Assembly (NCBI RefSeq): GCF_001540865.1
Contig: NC_033627.1
Location: 4,741,581-4,805,580, forward strand
Direction of reading: 5' to 3'
Origin: Ananas comosus
Taxonomy: Eukaryota; Streptophyta; Magnoliopsida; Poales; Bromeliaceae
Length of the DNA: 64,000 nt
The position numbers and the translations under genes are program-made. How positions within the stretch are numbered: the first letter of the stretch is position 1; each line of letters opens with the position of its first letter. Positions 34,046 through 47,598 of this stretch are shown here, one piece after another. Below the pieces are notes generated by a model, which worked only from the letters and a program-made list of their open reading frames with translations, did no database searches and had not been told where the DNA came from.

Positions 34046-35270
34046 ATTGAGATAATTTTTCCTCCCAAACCACTCCTCACCAATAAAAACATGCACCAAG
34101 TCTATAAATATTACATACAACTACCAAAATTTTTAACAATTAATATAATAAAATTACAATCTAATTAACTAGATGTGATCTACATTATATAGAAAACATA
34201 TGTATAAAAAATATTAGGATTTAAATATTTATATTGCGGGTTTTAAAAATGAAGTGGACAAGACTTTCTTGTACACTGATGTGGTAAAAATATATTGATA
34301 CCCTTAAATATAATTTTTTTGGCTTCAGACCCACTCAAATTTTAATTTCTTTTTTATTTCAATTTTAATGACCAAAGATAATTAAAATTATAAAATTTGG
34401 TGAAATAATTAATGAATTTGATAAAATTTATAAAGTTTTTGAGTAAAATAACTGAAGTCCAAAAACCAAAATTTAGGATATCTCCATACATTTTTACCTG
34501 AAATCATTTTGGTAAAAAATGTGTGAAGACCCCCTCAAACTAGCTTTTAACTAATATTTACAATTATTTTTTATGATTAATTTTAGTAATCAAATCAAAA
34601 TGTATATTAAATTTTATAAAAAAAATGACCAAATTGAACAATTATAATTTTTTAGGAAAAAATTAAATTACTAATAACTAACAGTTAATACACTTATTAA
34701 ATCTACTAAATTTTTAATTTACATATTTTTTAACTATTTTAATATTTATTCCTAATTTTTTCACATATGCCCTTATAAAATAATTTAATTACTAATAAGC
34801 TCTTACAAAATTTTATGTTGTGAATATACCAATTTAATTTATTTTTATTTAAATTAATTAAATTATAAAATTATTTATGTTTAAATTTATTTAATTAATA
34901 ATTAGGATAATAAATTAATATAAGAACATAGAAATATTAATTAAAATGTATTAATAAATAGCTTCTTCCAACAGCTGAGATGATTAGAGTGGCTTTAGGG
35001 GTTCTACAATAAGTATTTTTATTAACTTGTATTTAATACATCTATTAAATTTACTATATTTTTCATTTATATATAATATTTAATAATTTTTTTTCACAGA
35101 TGCTTTTATAAAATAATTTAGTTGCTAATAAGTTCTTAGAAAAGTTACGTGGCAAATAAATCAATTTACACTATTTTTATTTAAATTACTTTTTAAATTT
35201 ATTTAATTAATAATTAAGAGAATAAAATAATATAAATATTCTAATTAAATATTATTATTAAAATATCTTA
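34046..35270. other. AT-rich DNA, probably the body of a Helitron-like element
   Basis: No gene recognised. Several words repeat within it (for example cttataaaataattta at about 34770 and 35105). The part before 35273 resembles the sequence before the Helitron-like end at 17911. Confidence 0.4.
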
Positions 35271-35272
35271 TA

Positions 35273-35301
35273 TCCACAGCATCGCGCGGCTAATTCACTA
35301 A
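35273..35301 (+). mobile_element. Helitron-like 3' terminus (variant)
   Basis: ccacagcatcgcgcggctaattcacta matches the end at 17911 except for ggct in place of gggt and the final base. It is preceded by similar AT-rich sequence. Confidence 0.4.
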
Positions 35302-35649
35302 TTTAACATAATGTGATAGTGAGCTAATAAGTATCCAAAGTTGAGAAATCATTTTAGCCATTTTAATATCTAACAAAGCAAGGCAATTCAGTCCACAAAT
35401 TTTTTTTTTAAAGCAAACTAGTATATACCCACACAGCAAATGATTAGTTGAGGGCCATTTGGTTCGATAATTACATACAACTTATTTGGTTCGATGTAAT
35501 AAAAAGTATTAACTTATTTGGTTCGATGTAATAAAAAGTATTGTAGTTATAAATATTTTATTGTTTTATATAGTTGAGAGTTTATAAGTATTTTATTGTT
35601 TTATATAGTTGAGAGTTACATTTATTATTTTATATTATCTACAGTAGTG

Positions 35650-35868
35650 CTTGGTGTTATTAGATTTTCGGCTCTTGAATAAAAAGATGTTCGGTTAGGA
35701 AGATAGCAATCTCCGGTTAGAATGATAATAGCTTCCTAGAGTTGAGTGGGTGGTTAGTTGAATAGTATGATCTAACGGGTGAAAATGGTCAAAGTGGTAG
35801 ATCTAATGGCGGAAACTCTATAGTATCAAGCGCTTGATACTATCGATAGTATAGTAGCTGTACTATAT
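35650..35868. mobile_element. Short TA-flanked MITE
   Basis: It carries the same blocks as 32752-32975 (gatctaacgggtgaaaatgg and agatctaatggcgg) and ends cgatagtatagtagctgt before (TA)n. The left end is less clear. Confidence 0.5.
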
Positions 35869-35985
35869 ATATATTAATTCGAGCTTTTCAAGCCTAATTC
35901 NTTAAACCATAACATATTATTTAAAACCGGTAGCCTAGAGAAGGCTACCTATTATTATTATTAAATTTATAGATAGTATAATCCC

Positions 35986-36033
<48 letters not shown>

Positions 36034-36155
36034 TGATCCGATTATATGATAATTATCGTAGTTCAGTAACCACGATGGTTCAAAAACCGGTAACCTAATT
36101 CTCTACACGCCAATCCTACTACACCCGGGGGTTTCCAACTCTCTCTCTCTCTCTC

Positions 36156-36679
36156 TCGTCCCGACGACACGAGGACTCGGCAAAAGCTACTACCTTAAAG
36201 GCTTAGCTGCTAGTCGAGGTGATCTGAACTAGATTGCATAAACTTCAAAGATCTTTTATTAAAAACGCTAAAAAGCTATAGTAAATGGAACGTTAGCTTT
36301 CCTAAGTTTTGGTTATTAAAAATTGCCGACTTTTATTTTTAAGATATTTTTCACCACTATATCGTGATTTTAAAAGCTAGTCTTTATAACTAGAACAACA
36401 TCTATCATATTTCTTAAAACATAGTTTTAAAGTAGACTAAACTTATGAAGATGTGGGAATTTAAACTTTTGCCGTCTATAGTTGGTAATTTTTAATACTT
36501 AAAACTTAGGAAAGCTAGTGATTCATTTACTATAGTTTTTTAAAGTTTTTAATAAAAGATTTTTGAAGATTACGCGATCTAGTTCAAATTGCCTCGGCTA
36601 GCAGCTAAGCTTTTAAGGTAGTAACTTTTGCCGAGTCCTCGTATCTCTGCAGGCACGAGGACTCTCGTGTCGTCGGGAC

Positions 36680-36683
<4 letters not shown>
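36156..36683. mobile_element. Foldback element with arms of about 170-200 bp
   Basis: Left arm from about 36157: tcgtcccgacgacacgag, gactcggcaaaagc, taccttaaaggcttagctgc and agctttcctaagtttt. The right arm (about 36465-36682) is the reverse complement of the same blocks, with an extra ~25 bases near the tip in which the cgaggact word is repeated. The loop is about 130 bases. CT and TA tracts border it. No coding sequence. Confidence 0.75.
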
Positions 36684-36713
<30 letters not shown>

Positions 36714-36719
36714 CTGTTT

Positions 36720-38880
36720 ACTTTCTCCCGAAATTCTAGATAAAATTTGGTTTGTGTTCTTTTTATTATTATTATGGGTCTTATTGACTACAAATGTTTT
36801 CGTAAAATGAAAGGATGAAACGTAAACAATTGTGGTTTAGGTCTTTGGTCGAAAGTCAACTCAACTGCTTTGGGTACTTAAAACGTGTAAAACCACGGGG
36901 AGTAAAGTAATTTAATAATCTTTAATGCAATGTATAAAGCCATTTATCAATCTAGTTTAGTAGAGATTTTCAAACTACAGTGGTGAGCTTAAACGCCGCT
37001 CATTCCACCTTCTGACCGGCGCGGTCGTTTGCGTCCTGTGTTTTACGTACCGTAGCAGCTGAAGCGCCGGTATCTATCCTAGAAGTGACAACTTAAACAT
37101 GCTATTCTGGCCGTAACCCTTGCGAAATACCATGTGTTTTTGGATTATCTTTTACATACTCTTCGTCTTGATTCAATAAAAACATAATGGGTCTACTTCA
37201 ATTGAACCATTAAAAAACTGTTCAAACAACTTATCTGCTATTTTCTTTTTAACCATAGATTGTCGAATTCGAATCTAATCCTCCTGGTCTAAAGCTTAAG
37301 GTGGTTCACTAGATACTTGTGTGATAAATATTACGTTTCGAGAACGGTAATTTAGTTTGAGAGCTCAAATATTCTCCTTTCACAACTTCTAACTTTGTAT
37401 ATTCTGTTACATTTGATTGCCGAATTCAACGTATGGAGTAAACAAAGACTCGGACAACGTTACATAGGTAAGCTTTAGCTGTTCGGTTGTTTTAAGACAT
37501 TGGTTTTCCCGTTTTTTTTACTCTTTACCCGTTTTTTTCTTTTAAAAGAATAAACAAAGAAATGTCAGTTTTTTCATGGATTATTCCATGGTAATATATT
37601 CACGTCTTGATACTTTTCTTACCCTTTTGTAGTATCTAAGCAAGCGACTACTAGCTTGTCGACATTACAAATTGTTGATGTGTTTTTAGTTAGTTATACT
37701 AAACGTATTCTTCCTCGTTAGGTTAATTACTTGTTTGACTTTTTTCTTTTGTTGACGTAGTTTGTTAACTCAAGACAACCAATCCAAACAAAACTCTGAC
37801 AAATACACCTTTGTCGTATTGCTTGTTTTGGTTGTGTTGGTTCTGTGTGGTTCTCTCTCTACTGATCTACTCGAGAATATTCGTTGTAAATGGAAGTTTA
37901 AACATACCGGACACTTTCAGACGTTACTCAACAGCTAGTGGGAGCTTCATGTGCATCTGTTCAGGGTGTCAAAATTCCTCGATAGTTATCTTCGTCTATT
38001 TTCACACCTACTTAGGTGTTTGAATTGTATCGAATGACAGAAACTCACCGGTTATTTACATGTACTTCCATGGGAATACAAGGCTGCTAGTATTGTTATG
38101 TGGGATACTAGTCGACTTGGTTAGCGTTCCTTTACTCTTCTCAGTCCACTCTTGACTTGACTCGTGTGTAAGCGTAAACAAAACTAACATGTTGACGAGG
38201 GAGGGACGGTAATTACTTAGCTCAAACACTCCTACTGTAGCCAATCACGTTTTATATTTCTCTGTCTGCTTTAAATATCGATAATATCTAGTGGCGGATA
38301 TGAAAACTAAGAGAAAAAATTTATTATATGTACCTGATTATGGGAGTTAAATAGTGGATGGGACAAAAGGGTTTATAACTGTCTTTAACCCCATCCTCCA
38401 ACTAGTTATTCCAGCCTAACAAGTAAATCAATTTAAATTTTTCTTTGTCTTCCGGATCCACCCGTAGAAATTGATCGATCTTCAAATCCCCGTTGGTAAA
38501 CTAAATATATAATTTTTAAAATAAAATTATCTGACGGTTATAAAATTTATGTTAACAATCAATGATTCGATATTGGTATAAAATGATAGTTATTAATTAG
38601 ATAATAGTGGCAATGTTGGAAAAAATTATAAAAATAAAACTTTCTCTTTTAATAATAGTATGGATACATATAGATAAAAATATATGAATATAGATTCGGC
38701 TCAAGTATACAAAATAAAAAAAAGACGATCTTTATTTACAAAATCGGAAATCAATGAATGTTTTATACAAAAAAAAAAAAAAAATTAATTTAAAATTTCA
38801 GACCATAATATTTCTCTCTTTATTTGAGGTGGGTGAAGGGGGTCGTTAAGAGATACTAAATTTTTTTAAAAAAATTAATC
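36720..38880. other. Single-copy-looking DNA, nothing recognised
   Basis: The base composition is less AT-rich than around it, but no open frame has a recognisable product and I found no repeats or splice-consistent exons. Only short open frames (70 codons or fewer) are present. Confidence 0.35.
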
Positions 38881-38884
38881 AAAT

Positions 38885-39010
38885 CTACATGATCTTCATG
38901 TGACAAGTATATAATTTTTTAGTTGGCATTTGGCTAATTCACGTGGTATCTTCATGATGTTCATGTGACAAGTATATAATTTTTTATTTTTTATTTGGTT
39001 CACTCACATG
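38885..39010. repeat. Two-copy tandem repeat of about 65 bp
   Basis: The word ttcatgtgacaagtatataa with its flanks occurs at about 38896 and 38959; each is followed by a t(t)agttggcatttgg- or ttatttggttc-like stretch. Confidence 0.6.
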
Positions 39011-39028
39011 TATCTCGCGGCAAGCAAA

Positions 39029-39180
39029 ATTTTTTTTTTTTTTTTTTTTTGAGAGATAGATATCACGCTACCCGTTTCGTTTATTTCATTTAAAAATAAA
39101 CTTAGCTAGAAATGTGAATCAATTAGGATTCGAACTTGAGTCTCGAATACCAACCACCAAATAACTTGCATTGGAGAAGT
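39029..39180 (-). mobile_element. tRNA-derived SINE, antisense copy
   Basis: Read on the minus strand it has ggttggtattcgagactc, the B box agttcgaatccta, the body tttctagctaagtttattt and the tail gggtagcgtgatatctatct, then a long A tract (the T run at 39029-39050). It is clearly the same family as 28645-28795, with a shortened or diverged 5' end. Confidence 0.75.
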
Positions 39181-39934
39181 CGATTGGCGGTGGGTCCCGC
39201 TTTGTACATCCCAAATTTGGGGAATTTGCAGTAATTATTATTAGCATGGAATATACGTACGTACTATATATACCATAAAAAATCTCACAATAGTGATCTA
39301 GAAATCAGAATCTGGCTCATTAGCCTTATCTAATTATATTAAGATCTTCCAACTTGATTCAGCGCTGAGAATTGAATCTAGCGCTATTGCGCCAAAAAGA
39401 GTTACGGCAAAATTATATATAAATAAATATATTTATCTTTAAGTAGAACTATAGAAATTATATTATAATAAAATCTAACATGCATGATTTAAACTACCAC
39501 CGTGGCAACCTTGCATTTCCATACTATTTAAATTAGAAATTTCGAATTTGAACCTTCGAAGCTGTAAGGCTTTAAGAAAATAAAAGCCTATATCTAATCT
39601 AGAAGGTAGAATGTCCGGCTATACATGCACAACAACAATATAAATGACTGCAATATGGAAGACTATAATTAAATGCAAGCTATTTGTAATTTTGTTATTT
39701 TACTTGTAGTTCGCTGTGTCGGATCGTTGGCGCTAATCATTAATCCCAAAAGCTCAAGCTGTTAAAATTACGCAACCAATTCACTTAAAGCGTACAGATA
39801 CAGAGCCAACAGGTCTCGATTGTGACTCGGCCCAACCAGCCTCACGCCACTTCGAACATGACTCGGCCCACACATGACCTTCTGTCATAGGGCAGGATGC
39901 TGGCCCATTTAAGTCCACACGCTATGGTTATACT

Positions 39935-40318
39935 TGTTGGATTGAATGGACTAGGTTGGGGCGAGTTATAGTCGAAGCCTGCAAGCGTTTTGTATCTATA
40001 CTCTCTAAGTGTGATAACTGTGTTTTTTCCTTCAGTTCAAGCATTTAGAATTATTGGTTAGCGCCTTTTGATCCACAAAATGTATTAGAGCTAATAGCGT
40101 AAGTTTGATTCCTGCACAAGAAATGTGTTGGCACAAGAGGATCGAGGGGAAGTTGTTGATTAAATAGGCCAGCATTTTGCCCATGGAGGAGGCCAAGTTG
40201 GAGTGAGTCATAGTCGAAGCCTGCGAACGCTATGTGTCTATACATTTTAAGTATGATAGATGTGCCCTTTCTTTCAGTTAGAGATTTTGAAATTAACGGT
40301 TAATGCTTACGATCTACA
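39935..40318 (+). mobile_element. TRIM (miniature LTR retrotransposon)
   Basis: Two direct repeats starting TGTTG and ending with ACA: LTR1 39935-40077 and LTR2 40153-40318 (LTR2 has about 25 extra bases near its start). Just inside LTR1, tgtattagagc (40081-40091) resembles the initiator-tRNA primer binding site TGGTATCAGAGC. Just before LTR2 is a purine-rich stretch (about 40133-40152). The internal region is only about 75 bases with no coding capacity. No 5-bp target duplication is evident. Confidence 0.7.
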
Positions 40319-40319
40319 G

Positions 40320-41390
40320 CTCTATTCAGTCCTATTTACAAAATAGTAGGAACTAAGTCCTAAGTAAGGATACAATATATATAAAGAGGCTAACAACCAA
40401 CAATGTGTGTATAATAAATCAACTTGTACTAATTAAGATGGTTAGGACTACTGCTCTATGCTCAATACTTAATACCTCAACACTCCATGTGCCCGAGAAA
40501 TAAACCATTTGACTCAACCAATCAACTCGACTGCATGTCCAATGCAAAGTCTCCTCATTCATACCACCCAGCACCAAGCATCAAGCACGTCACTTCATAA
40601 TAGATCGTCATAACGCATCCAATATGATTCATCATGCATGTGCATGCACACTATTTATACTCACCGATACTATTAGATCATACCTCTCTCGTCGCGCATA
40701 TACTCTAGTATGTTTGTCAAGTGCGCACTGCACTGGGGTGACTCACACATTACCAAACACACACACTCTATATATATGAACACCAGCTCGGCACACAGCG
40801 CATGCGCACGCACATAATGCTAGACCCAATCCAACTTGTGCCACAAAAATAAGAAACGACTCGACACAATCAATGCGATAATGATAGACTATCGTAAAAT
40901 ATATTATTTTGCATGCATGGCTAATAGTATGTACGTAGAACTATTATCTTTGAATGCAATAGAGTCCACATAGCAAACATGATCATAACAGGATAAATAG
41001 TGCAATCAGAAAATTTACAAATTTACAAACCCAATAAAATAATATACTACTCATAGTTTGTAACTTCATAAAGGGTCGCGCGGTAGAAATAAAAAAAGAT
41101 AATTTCTATAGCTTTTGCCTATCACTCGATCGACCTCGGGTTCAAACTTTGTCAACTGCACTTTAGGGTTGACTATGCCAGAATTGGTTGACTATCGGAA
41201 CTTGAAACCAGTCCATAGTAGCTAAATTGATTAATCGGACGGGTGCGGTTGCTACACCTTAACCTACTTAATGCATTATGTAGTGCATTAATTCTCTCCG
41301 TAATTTTAAATAAAGTTTTAAAATGGCAGATACATGAAAAATGATAAACTTTGGAGTTTTACCGTTGACTACATAAACTCTTTATATGAC
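40320..41390. other. Intergenic DNA, nothing recognised
   Basis: No long open frame or defined transposon end was found. Confidence 0.35.
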
Positions 41391-41394
41391 ACAA

Positions 41395-41590
41395 ATTAAG
41401 TGTCGAGTGCATTATATTTATGAATACACTGGGTGCAGGCAAGAATTTGGACGAAATTTTGGGACTATACACTTTTCCGTATCTAGCCAGTAATCAGAGT
41501 AAGATTCAATCGAATCGGCAAGTGGAAAGTTGGGCGGTGGTCGGACGGCGTGGATTCCACGATTGCGATGCCATAGCTGGCTGATATTTA
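41395..41590. repeat. Paralogous block A' (partner at 29063-29290)
   Basis: Same strand and order of shared words as its partner, without the (TAA)n tract. The similarity stops at about 41590, where an unrelated AT-rich insert begins. Confidence 0.6.
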
Positions 41591-41604
41591 GATCCGGTAA
41601 ACGA

Positions 41605-42150
41605 GCTGGTCATTGTATCTGCAGGTTACTTTTAAATATGAATAAAATTTATTTGTAAATTTTTGAATAGCCAACATTTTTATCTATACCTATCTGCGGG
41701 TGGACAGGTGGGTATGCGGGTTGCCCTCAATTTTTTTTTTTTCCTGTTTTGCTCTTATATTTTTTAAATATAAAATACATATAGAAAAATTTTAAAAGCG
41801 TAACGTAACTCATTATTTGAAATATCATAACATACATAAAAATATTTAAAGTCCTAAAACAAAAAAATTCCATAATATAAAAAATGCGATAAAAAAATTA
41901 GAGTTAGAATTTTTAGAATAGATAAATAAAAAAAGTATTTTTTAATTAAGAAAATATATTTTATAATTAAAAAATATATGTGTGGATATCTGCGAGTTAC
42001 CCAAAATACCCACAGCTTAATAGGTACCCATCCATTTTATTGGTAATTCTTTGGGTTGAAAATGTTAGTACCCATACCCGTAAATTTGCAAATAACCTAC
42101 GGCCACCCACGGGTATGGATCAAGATTGCGAGGTCTACTGATATTATGTT
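41605..42150. repeat. Probable MITE
   Basis: The left part carries atctgcgggtggacaggtgg and gggtatgcgggttgcc; the right part has acccacagcttaataggtac and cggccacccacgggtatgg in the opposite sense. Complementary ends with an AT-rich non-coding middle fit a non-autonomous DNA element. Exact ends not defined. Confidence 0.4.
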
Positions 42151-43690
42151 AATTCTTGTCAGATTGTAGTGGTTTGGTTCCACTTTTTTTATTTTTTAAA
42201 TTTAATTTTAAAATTTTAAAGATTAATTGTACTATTTTCTTGTAACCGCTTTATTTGCATGGACATCCATCACATCAAACTCAATATCATTGCCGTAAAT
42301 ATCTATACTATATATAAAAGCAACCGTATTTAAATTATTGGTCTGTCGAGAACCATTTTTAGGGAAAATATTGATTCCTCTTTCCGTAGTAAAATAAATA
42401 ACGTAATGAAACAAATTTTTAATTTCTGTTTATCTTATAAATAGAAAAAAAATATATTATACTTATCCAAATTTTTACCAACCGAAAGATATCTTACTGG
42501 GAATCTATATTTTAATTAAAAATTATTATTTTTTATCTCTAAAATAGAAAAAAATTTATCTATCAAATATTTGCCAGAATATCTCTGTAAATTTATATTT
42601 CAATTCAAAATTTAAAATTAATTTAAAATTTAAAATTTTGGGATCTCAATATATTACAATGAAAATAATTAAAAGATAAATTGGTTGATAAATTTGCAAA
42701 TCATATTTTTGAATTAATATGATGTACAAAATTTATGATCAATTTGTAAAAAAATTATCTAAATAAAAAAGAACGTTATGACTAATTTGTTAAAACAAAC
42801 ATTTATACTTATCTATAACTTCAATTCTACGAAAGAGTATGATCAATTGTTAAAATATTAAAAATAAAATGAACGGTTATGAACATTTTGTCCTTAGATT
42901 AAAAAAATCACTTCTATCCATATATTTTATATTAAAATTTAAATTTGATATTGTAGATATTTTCTAATAAAATATAACATATAAATTTATAAAATATTTT
43001 ATTTTAAATTTTTGAATAAATATGATTTGCAAATTTTTATTGATTTAAAATAAATTAAATAATTATTACGTGCATTTGTACGTATACTCAACTAGTTTTT
43101 TTTTATACGTACATGGCCACCTCGACATTTACTGCGATGCATCCTATCTCTTTTGAAGCATCTTGCATTCTTGATGACAGATTGAGAGTATTATCGGACT
43201 CTTTCTTAAAAAAATATTGCTGGTATTGATCGGATGTTGTCGAACTATGATCATAATTAATCTATATTAGTTAGCAGGATTTTCATTAGAGTTGATATGG
43301 TCTATTTTATCAAAATTAATATAAATTTCGATGGCTGAGACCTAATTGAAACAAAATATAAATTTAGAGGCCTAATAGCCAAAAAAAAATTAATAAAAAA
43401 TGCAAGTAACTTAAAAAATAAAATAATAAGAATAGTACTATAGATAAACTCCAAATCGAATATAAATCTTACATCTTCTCAGTCCAATGACCGATACTTG
43501 ACTATTGTCTTATCAACTTTTTATTTTTAATAAATACTAAAAATATTTTAAAATTTATTTTTAAATTCTTAAATATCTCTGAAATATGCACCTTTTTTTT
43601 TAGAGGGTTTACAAGAATTACTTTAGAACTAACAAATAATCACAACATACTAATTACACCAAAACTCGACACGAGTACGTAAATATATTG
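42150..43690. other. AT-rich DNA, nothing recognised
   Basis: No gene or ordered repeat was recognised. The region separates the two parts of the paralogous segment (41395-41590 and about 43690-43890). Confidence 0.4.
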
Positions 43691-43890
43691 GATAAGATTG
43701 GATTGATGAATCAGGTTGAGAGATTGATTGATAAGTTAAATTGATTGACAGGTTGATACAAATAAATATCTTTTTATGCTTTCACTAGAAAAATTGCATT
43801 ATTATTGCTTAATAGTGGCCGCAATAATAAAGTTGGCATTATTATATAATTATTGCACACTTTTGATCATCCGCTGTACATGTATTCAGT
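43690..43890. repeat. Paralogous block B with empty MITE site
   Basis: It resembles 29950-30138 joined to 30498-30530: shared words include gataagttaaattg, aataataaagttggcatt and attattgcacacttttgatc. The MITE of 30139-30497 is absent; a single TATAATTAT is present at about 43854-43862. Confidence 0.65.
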
Positions 43891-44147
43891 ATAGAATTAC
43901 TGGGCTATCGAAAGTATAAAAAAGTTGATGTTTTTGATTTTTTAATTGTCGAAAGCATAAGAAATATACAGTAAGAAGTATCAAAAAGGACGCTACAAAC
44001 AACTCTACAATCAAAACAAATATATTCCACCTGTCTCAAACAGGGTATATACCGCAAAATCCTCATATTCCTTCTAGCTACAGAACCGTATATTTTTTAG
44101 AAGTTTCGTAGTAAGCCATATATTTTCCAAAAGAAAAATACTATTAG

Positions 44148-44650
44148 TAAATGAGTTGAATTATAATACTATCAATAGAAAACAAGTTCTATTGCTATCA
44201 ATTTATCTACAATGATGGGGCTTTTGAATTGACGATCAATACTGTTGAATATGATCTAGATCAATTAAAGTATTTAGAAATCATATTTTATGCATCAAGT
44301 GGACACAAAAATAAACGGCTAAAAATAAATTTTCTTAAAAAAGATATAATAGGAGTCTTATAATCAAAATCAAGAGTATAAATCTTATTTTTAATAGTTT
44401 AAAATTCAATTGATTTAAATTTTTTATACAGTTAAACGAGAAAACGGCTAATATCAGAAATTAAAATTACAAATTTTGCAACCTTGATCATTAGATCAAT
44501 AATATAAAAAAGATATAAAATTTAATTTCTAGATATTTTAAGTGATATAATCATGTTTAATGATGTCAACCGTCGATTTGAAACCTCTATCATCGAAATC
44601 GGAAGCAACAAAGCCCGTTTGCTAGCAACAAAATTTTAGCCTAACTCACC
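44148..44650. mobile_element. Diverged long-inverted-repeat MITE
   Basis: Left: acaatgatggggcttttgaa, then ttgacgatcaatactgttga and gatctagatcaatta. Right: catgtttaatgatgtcaacc, then gtcgatttgaaacctc and catcgaaatcgg. These are the family's core words in inverted order. Confidence 0.55.
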
Positions 44651-44659
44651 AGTATATTT

Positions 44660-47112
44660 ATATATGGGTGTAAATCTTGTATTCAACTAATTCTAGAATT
44701 CACGAAACCATTTCCAATTTTTGTCATTAAAAAAAATGTTGATAAGACTAGCGAGGAAATAGTAGCTAAATGAGATTACGATTTGTATCTATATGACTAT
44801 ATATGCACAGATGTACATATAACATTATTCTTTCACAAAATGTCACGTCTTAATCTAGCAATAATGGAAGATAGAGTTGAGGAAGCAAGTGACAAGAATA
44901 ATACCCACCTATCTATCTAATAATTGACATGATTGTGTGTGACCTGGCTCCCCAATATTTGTTGTTTTATTTTATTTTATTTTTTTAATTTTTTTTTTGT
45001 GGACTTCCTTATTATGCCTGTGGCTCTGTACTGCCAACAAAATTAATGAAAAGTTTTTTAGGAGGTTGCTGGTTGGTAAAGGTTGGTTTCATGCTAGAAT
45101 CTTTAGGTTTATTTGTCGGTTCATCCGTAACTGATTTTTAGATTCGGCCATAACTAAATTTTAGAATAAAAAAAAAATAGTTGAACAAAAGTTTTAAAAG
45201 TTATAAATTTCAATTGCCATTTTTGTTTGATATAAAATCAATAGCTTTGGAACTGAGTTTTTCCACGTTATGTGTCTGTGTTTCATAAAAAAATTTTACA
45301 CAAGCATACGATCAATAAGGTGAGAAAGAAATTCATTATTTTTTTAAGTAAAATTCTCCCACTTTTTATATCCTTTTTCACTGAAATTTTTCACATTAAT
45401 GCACACAAAAAGACTCCAACAATGAAAAATTTTCTCACGTTTTTCTCTCTCTTTTCCTTCTATGATTGACTTGGTGAGTAGCGACTAGTGGAGACGAATT
45501 CAATAATGACGTTACGGGTCAATTGAGTTATTGCCGGCCTTAGTTAACCATGAGTCGAACAACAACAGTGAATATTTATGGTCGAAAATGACTTCACATC
45601 TTTATACTTCCAGTGAAAGTGACACTAGATAAAAAATTATTTATAATCCTTTGAATAAGTTTAGGATATGTTTAGATGCCGCAATAGGTTGTTCATTTAT
45701 TATTTGCTCGCTACGAAGATTTGTTTCATGGTGAGTTAGAAGTTTACATTTAGTAAAGTGATTAATTTATGTTGAAGGCCATACAAACTATGGTAATTAT
45801 GCCAGCCATCTTATCGCATGAACTTTGAGTCAACGAGTAAAATATGCCGAGCACAATGTTCATACAACCAAACAAGCTCTAATGGAAGCTTTTGTTATAT
45901 ATTTGCTGCTCAACTAGTTTTTTATTATTATTATTATTATAGCACATGGGGGGATTTTCGAGTTATTTGAGAAAGAACCATAACCTTTCAAAGTAAGACA
46001 CTCAACTGCTTGTTGCTGAAGCAAAAGCCGAGACTTCACATTAAATCTTATGTCTCTACATTTTATTTTTCCTGTTTTAGTAAATTTCAAATGCTTAGTT
46101 TCTAATGAATTCCGAAATATAAAATGTCTTAAAAGCGAGCGTAACCAGGTGCTTGGCATGTGCCATGAAGTTAATCTGGACCGGAGCTACTGCTAACGGT
46201 GATAAACTCTCTAATTTTTTTTTTTTAACAAAAAAATTGCTCAGACAGTTAAATTAACAATTTTATTGTTGAATTCAACAAAAAAAAGATCTCAAATCAA
46301 GCGATGGAAATAATGTAAATAAAGAAAATAAAACGTGGTTGGCTTTTGCGGGTCTATTTAAAAGTGGCCCATTATTTTGGGAGCCCTTGTGCTTTTCTAT
46401 CATAATAAATTAGTTGAGCAACATGATCACAAGTGTTGATTAAATTTTGAATCTTAACCACCACCGTTTAATGAAATTGGAGGGTATCCGGATCACCGCC
46501 GCCCAATACGGGCCATGCCATGCCATACAGCTAGCTGAGGCCCAGCACATGGGCCACCATGCGAACCATCCCCCAACTGGGCCCAGAACCCTTTTTCTGT
46601 TTTATTTATTTACTTAAAGTTTTCATATTTTATAATAATATAAAATACACTTTCTTTTCTATAAGGAGCGCGCCACTTTCAAATTTTAATTCGTTACAAT
46701 TTCTAGCTTAACTTTTCTAAGTTGTTGCAATCAAATGACTAAATATTACCATGATGTAAAAACCATATGACAGTATTAAAACTAATGATGAAATAATAAT
46801 AATAAAACATTATAGCACTTCAAATTTTGCCAATTATTAGCATTTAGCCAACTAAATTAAGTTATGAGACTTACTCGCAACAACTTAAAAATTTGAGCCA
46901 AAAAATTACAACAAAAAAAAATTTAATGACAAAAATATCACGAGCCGTCGAGCCACATAGTTTGAGGACCAAAGGTGTCATTTACCCTTTTTATATATAC
47001 ATAAGTATTCAAATTTTGTAATCTTTTTTAAAAATATCTAAAAACAATTTAGCGAATAAATTATTATACATATACTTTATAGAATTACTATTTAAAAAAT
47101 AAAGTGATTTTA

Positions 47113-47153
<41 letters not shown>

Positions 47154-47590
47154 CATGGAATCTGCCAGGTGACTTCGACCTGCATTAAGCCCTTGTTTGC
47201 TCACCAAAGGGTCAAGAAGTTGACTCTAATGCTTATATCTGCAAAAGCATATGCAGCAAGTACCGGAAGCTGTAAGCGAACAACCAAGTTTGCTCATCAT
47301 ATTCTCTATGCCAAAAAACCAACTATTTGTATTAAAAAAAGAAAGGAACATTCCTCCGAATGGGCTCGAATAGCCGGATAGTTGTGCTGAGCAGGTTCTC
47401 ATATACGAAAGAGAGATTTTATTAGGCAACTAAGAATATTAGATGCCTACTCTTCGAGCTCACCAAATGACGTTGAACATGATTATCAAAAAAATAAAAA
47501 CAGAAACATACCATAAATTTCAGCGACTGCCATCTCAAAGCAGCACTAAATCGAAAGATCACTTGGATGTCTGCCGTAAAAATGCTTGGA
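44660..47590. other. Intergenic DNA downstream of the succinyl-CoA ligase gene
   Basis: No gene recognised. An (AAT)n tract lies at 47112-47150. A less AT-rich block at about 46490-46590 has no open frame of interest. Confidence 0.45.
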
Positions 47591-47598
47591 ATGCTTTT

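Noticed and set aside
36720..38880. A hidden host gene in the less AT-rich stretch
   Set aside because: Open frames are 70 codons or fewer, lack recognisable domains and could not be joined by convincing splice sites.
47112..47150. (AAT)n tract as part of a CRISPR-like or satellite array
   Set aside because: It is a plain trinucleotide microsatellite with no spacers.
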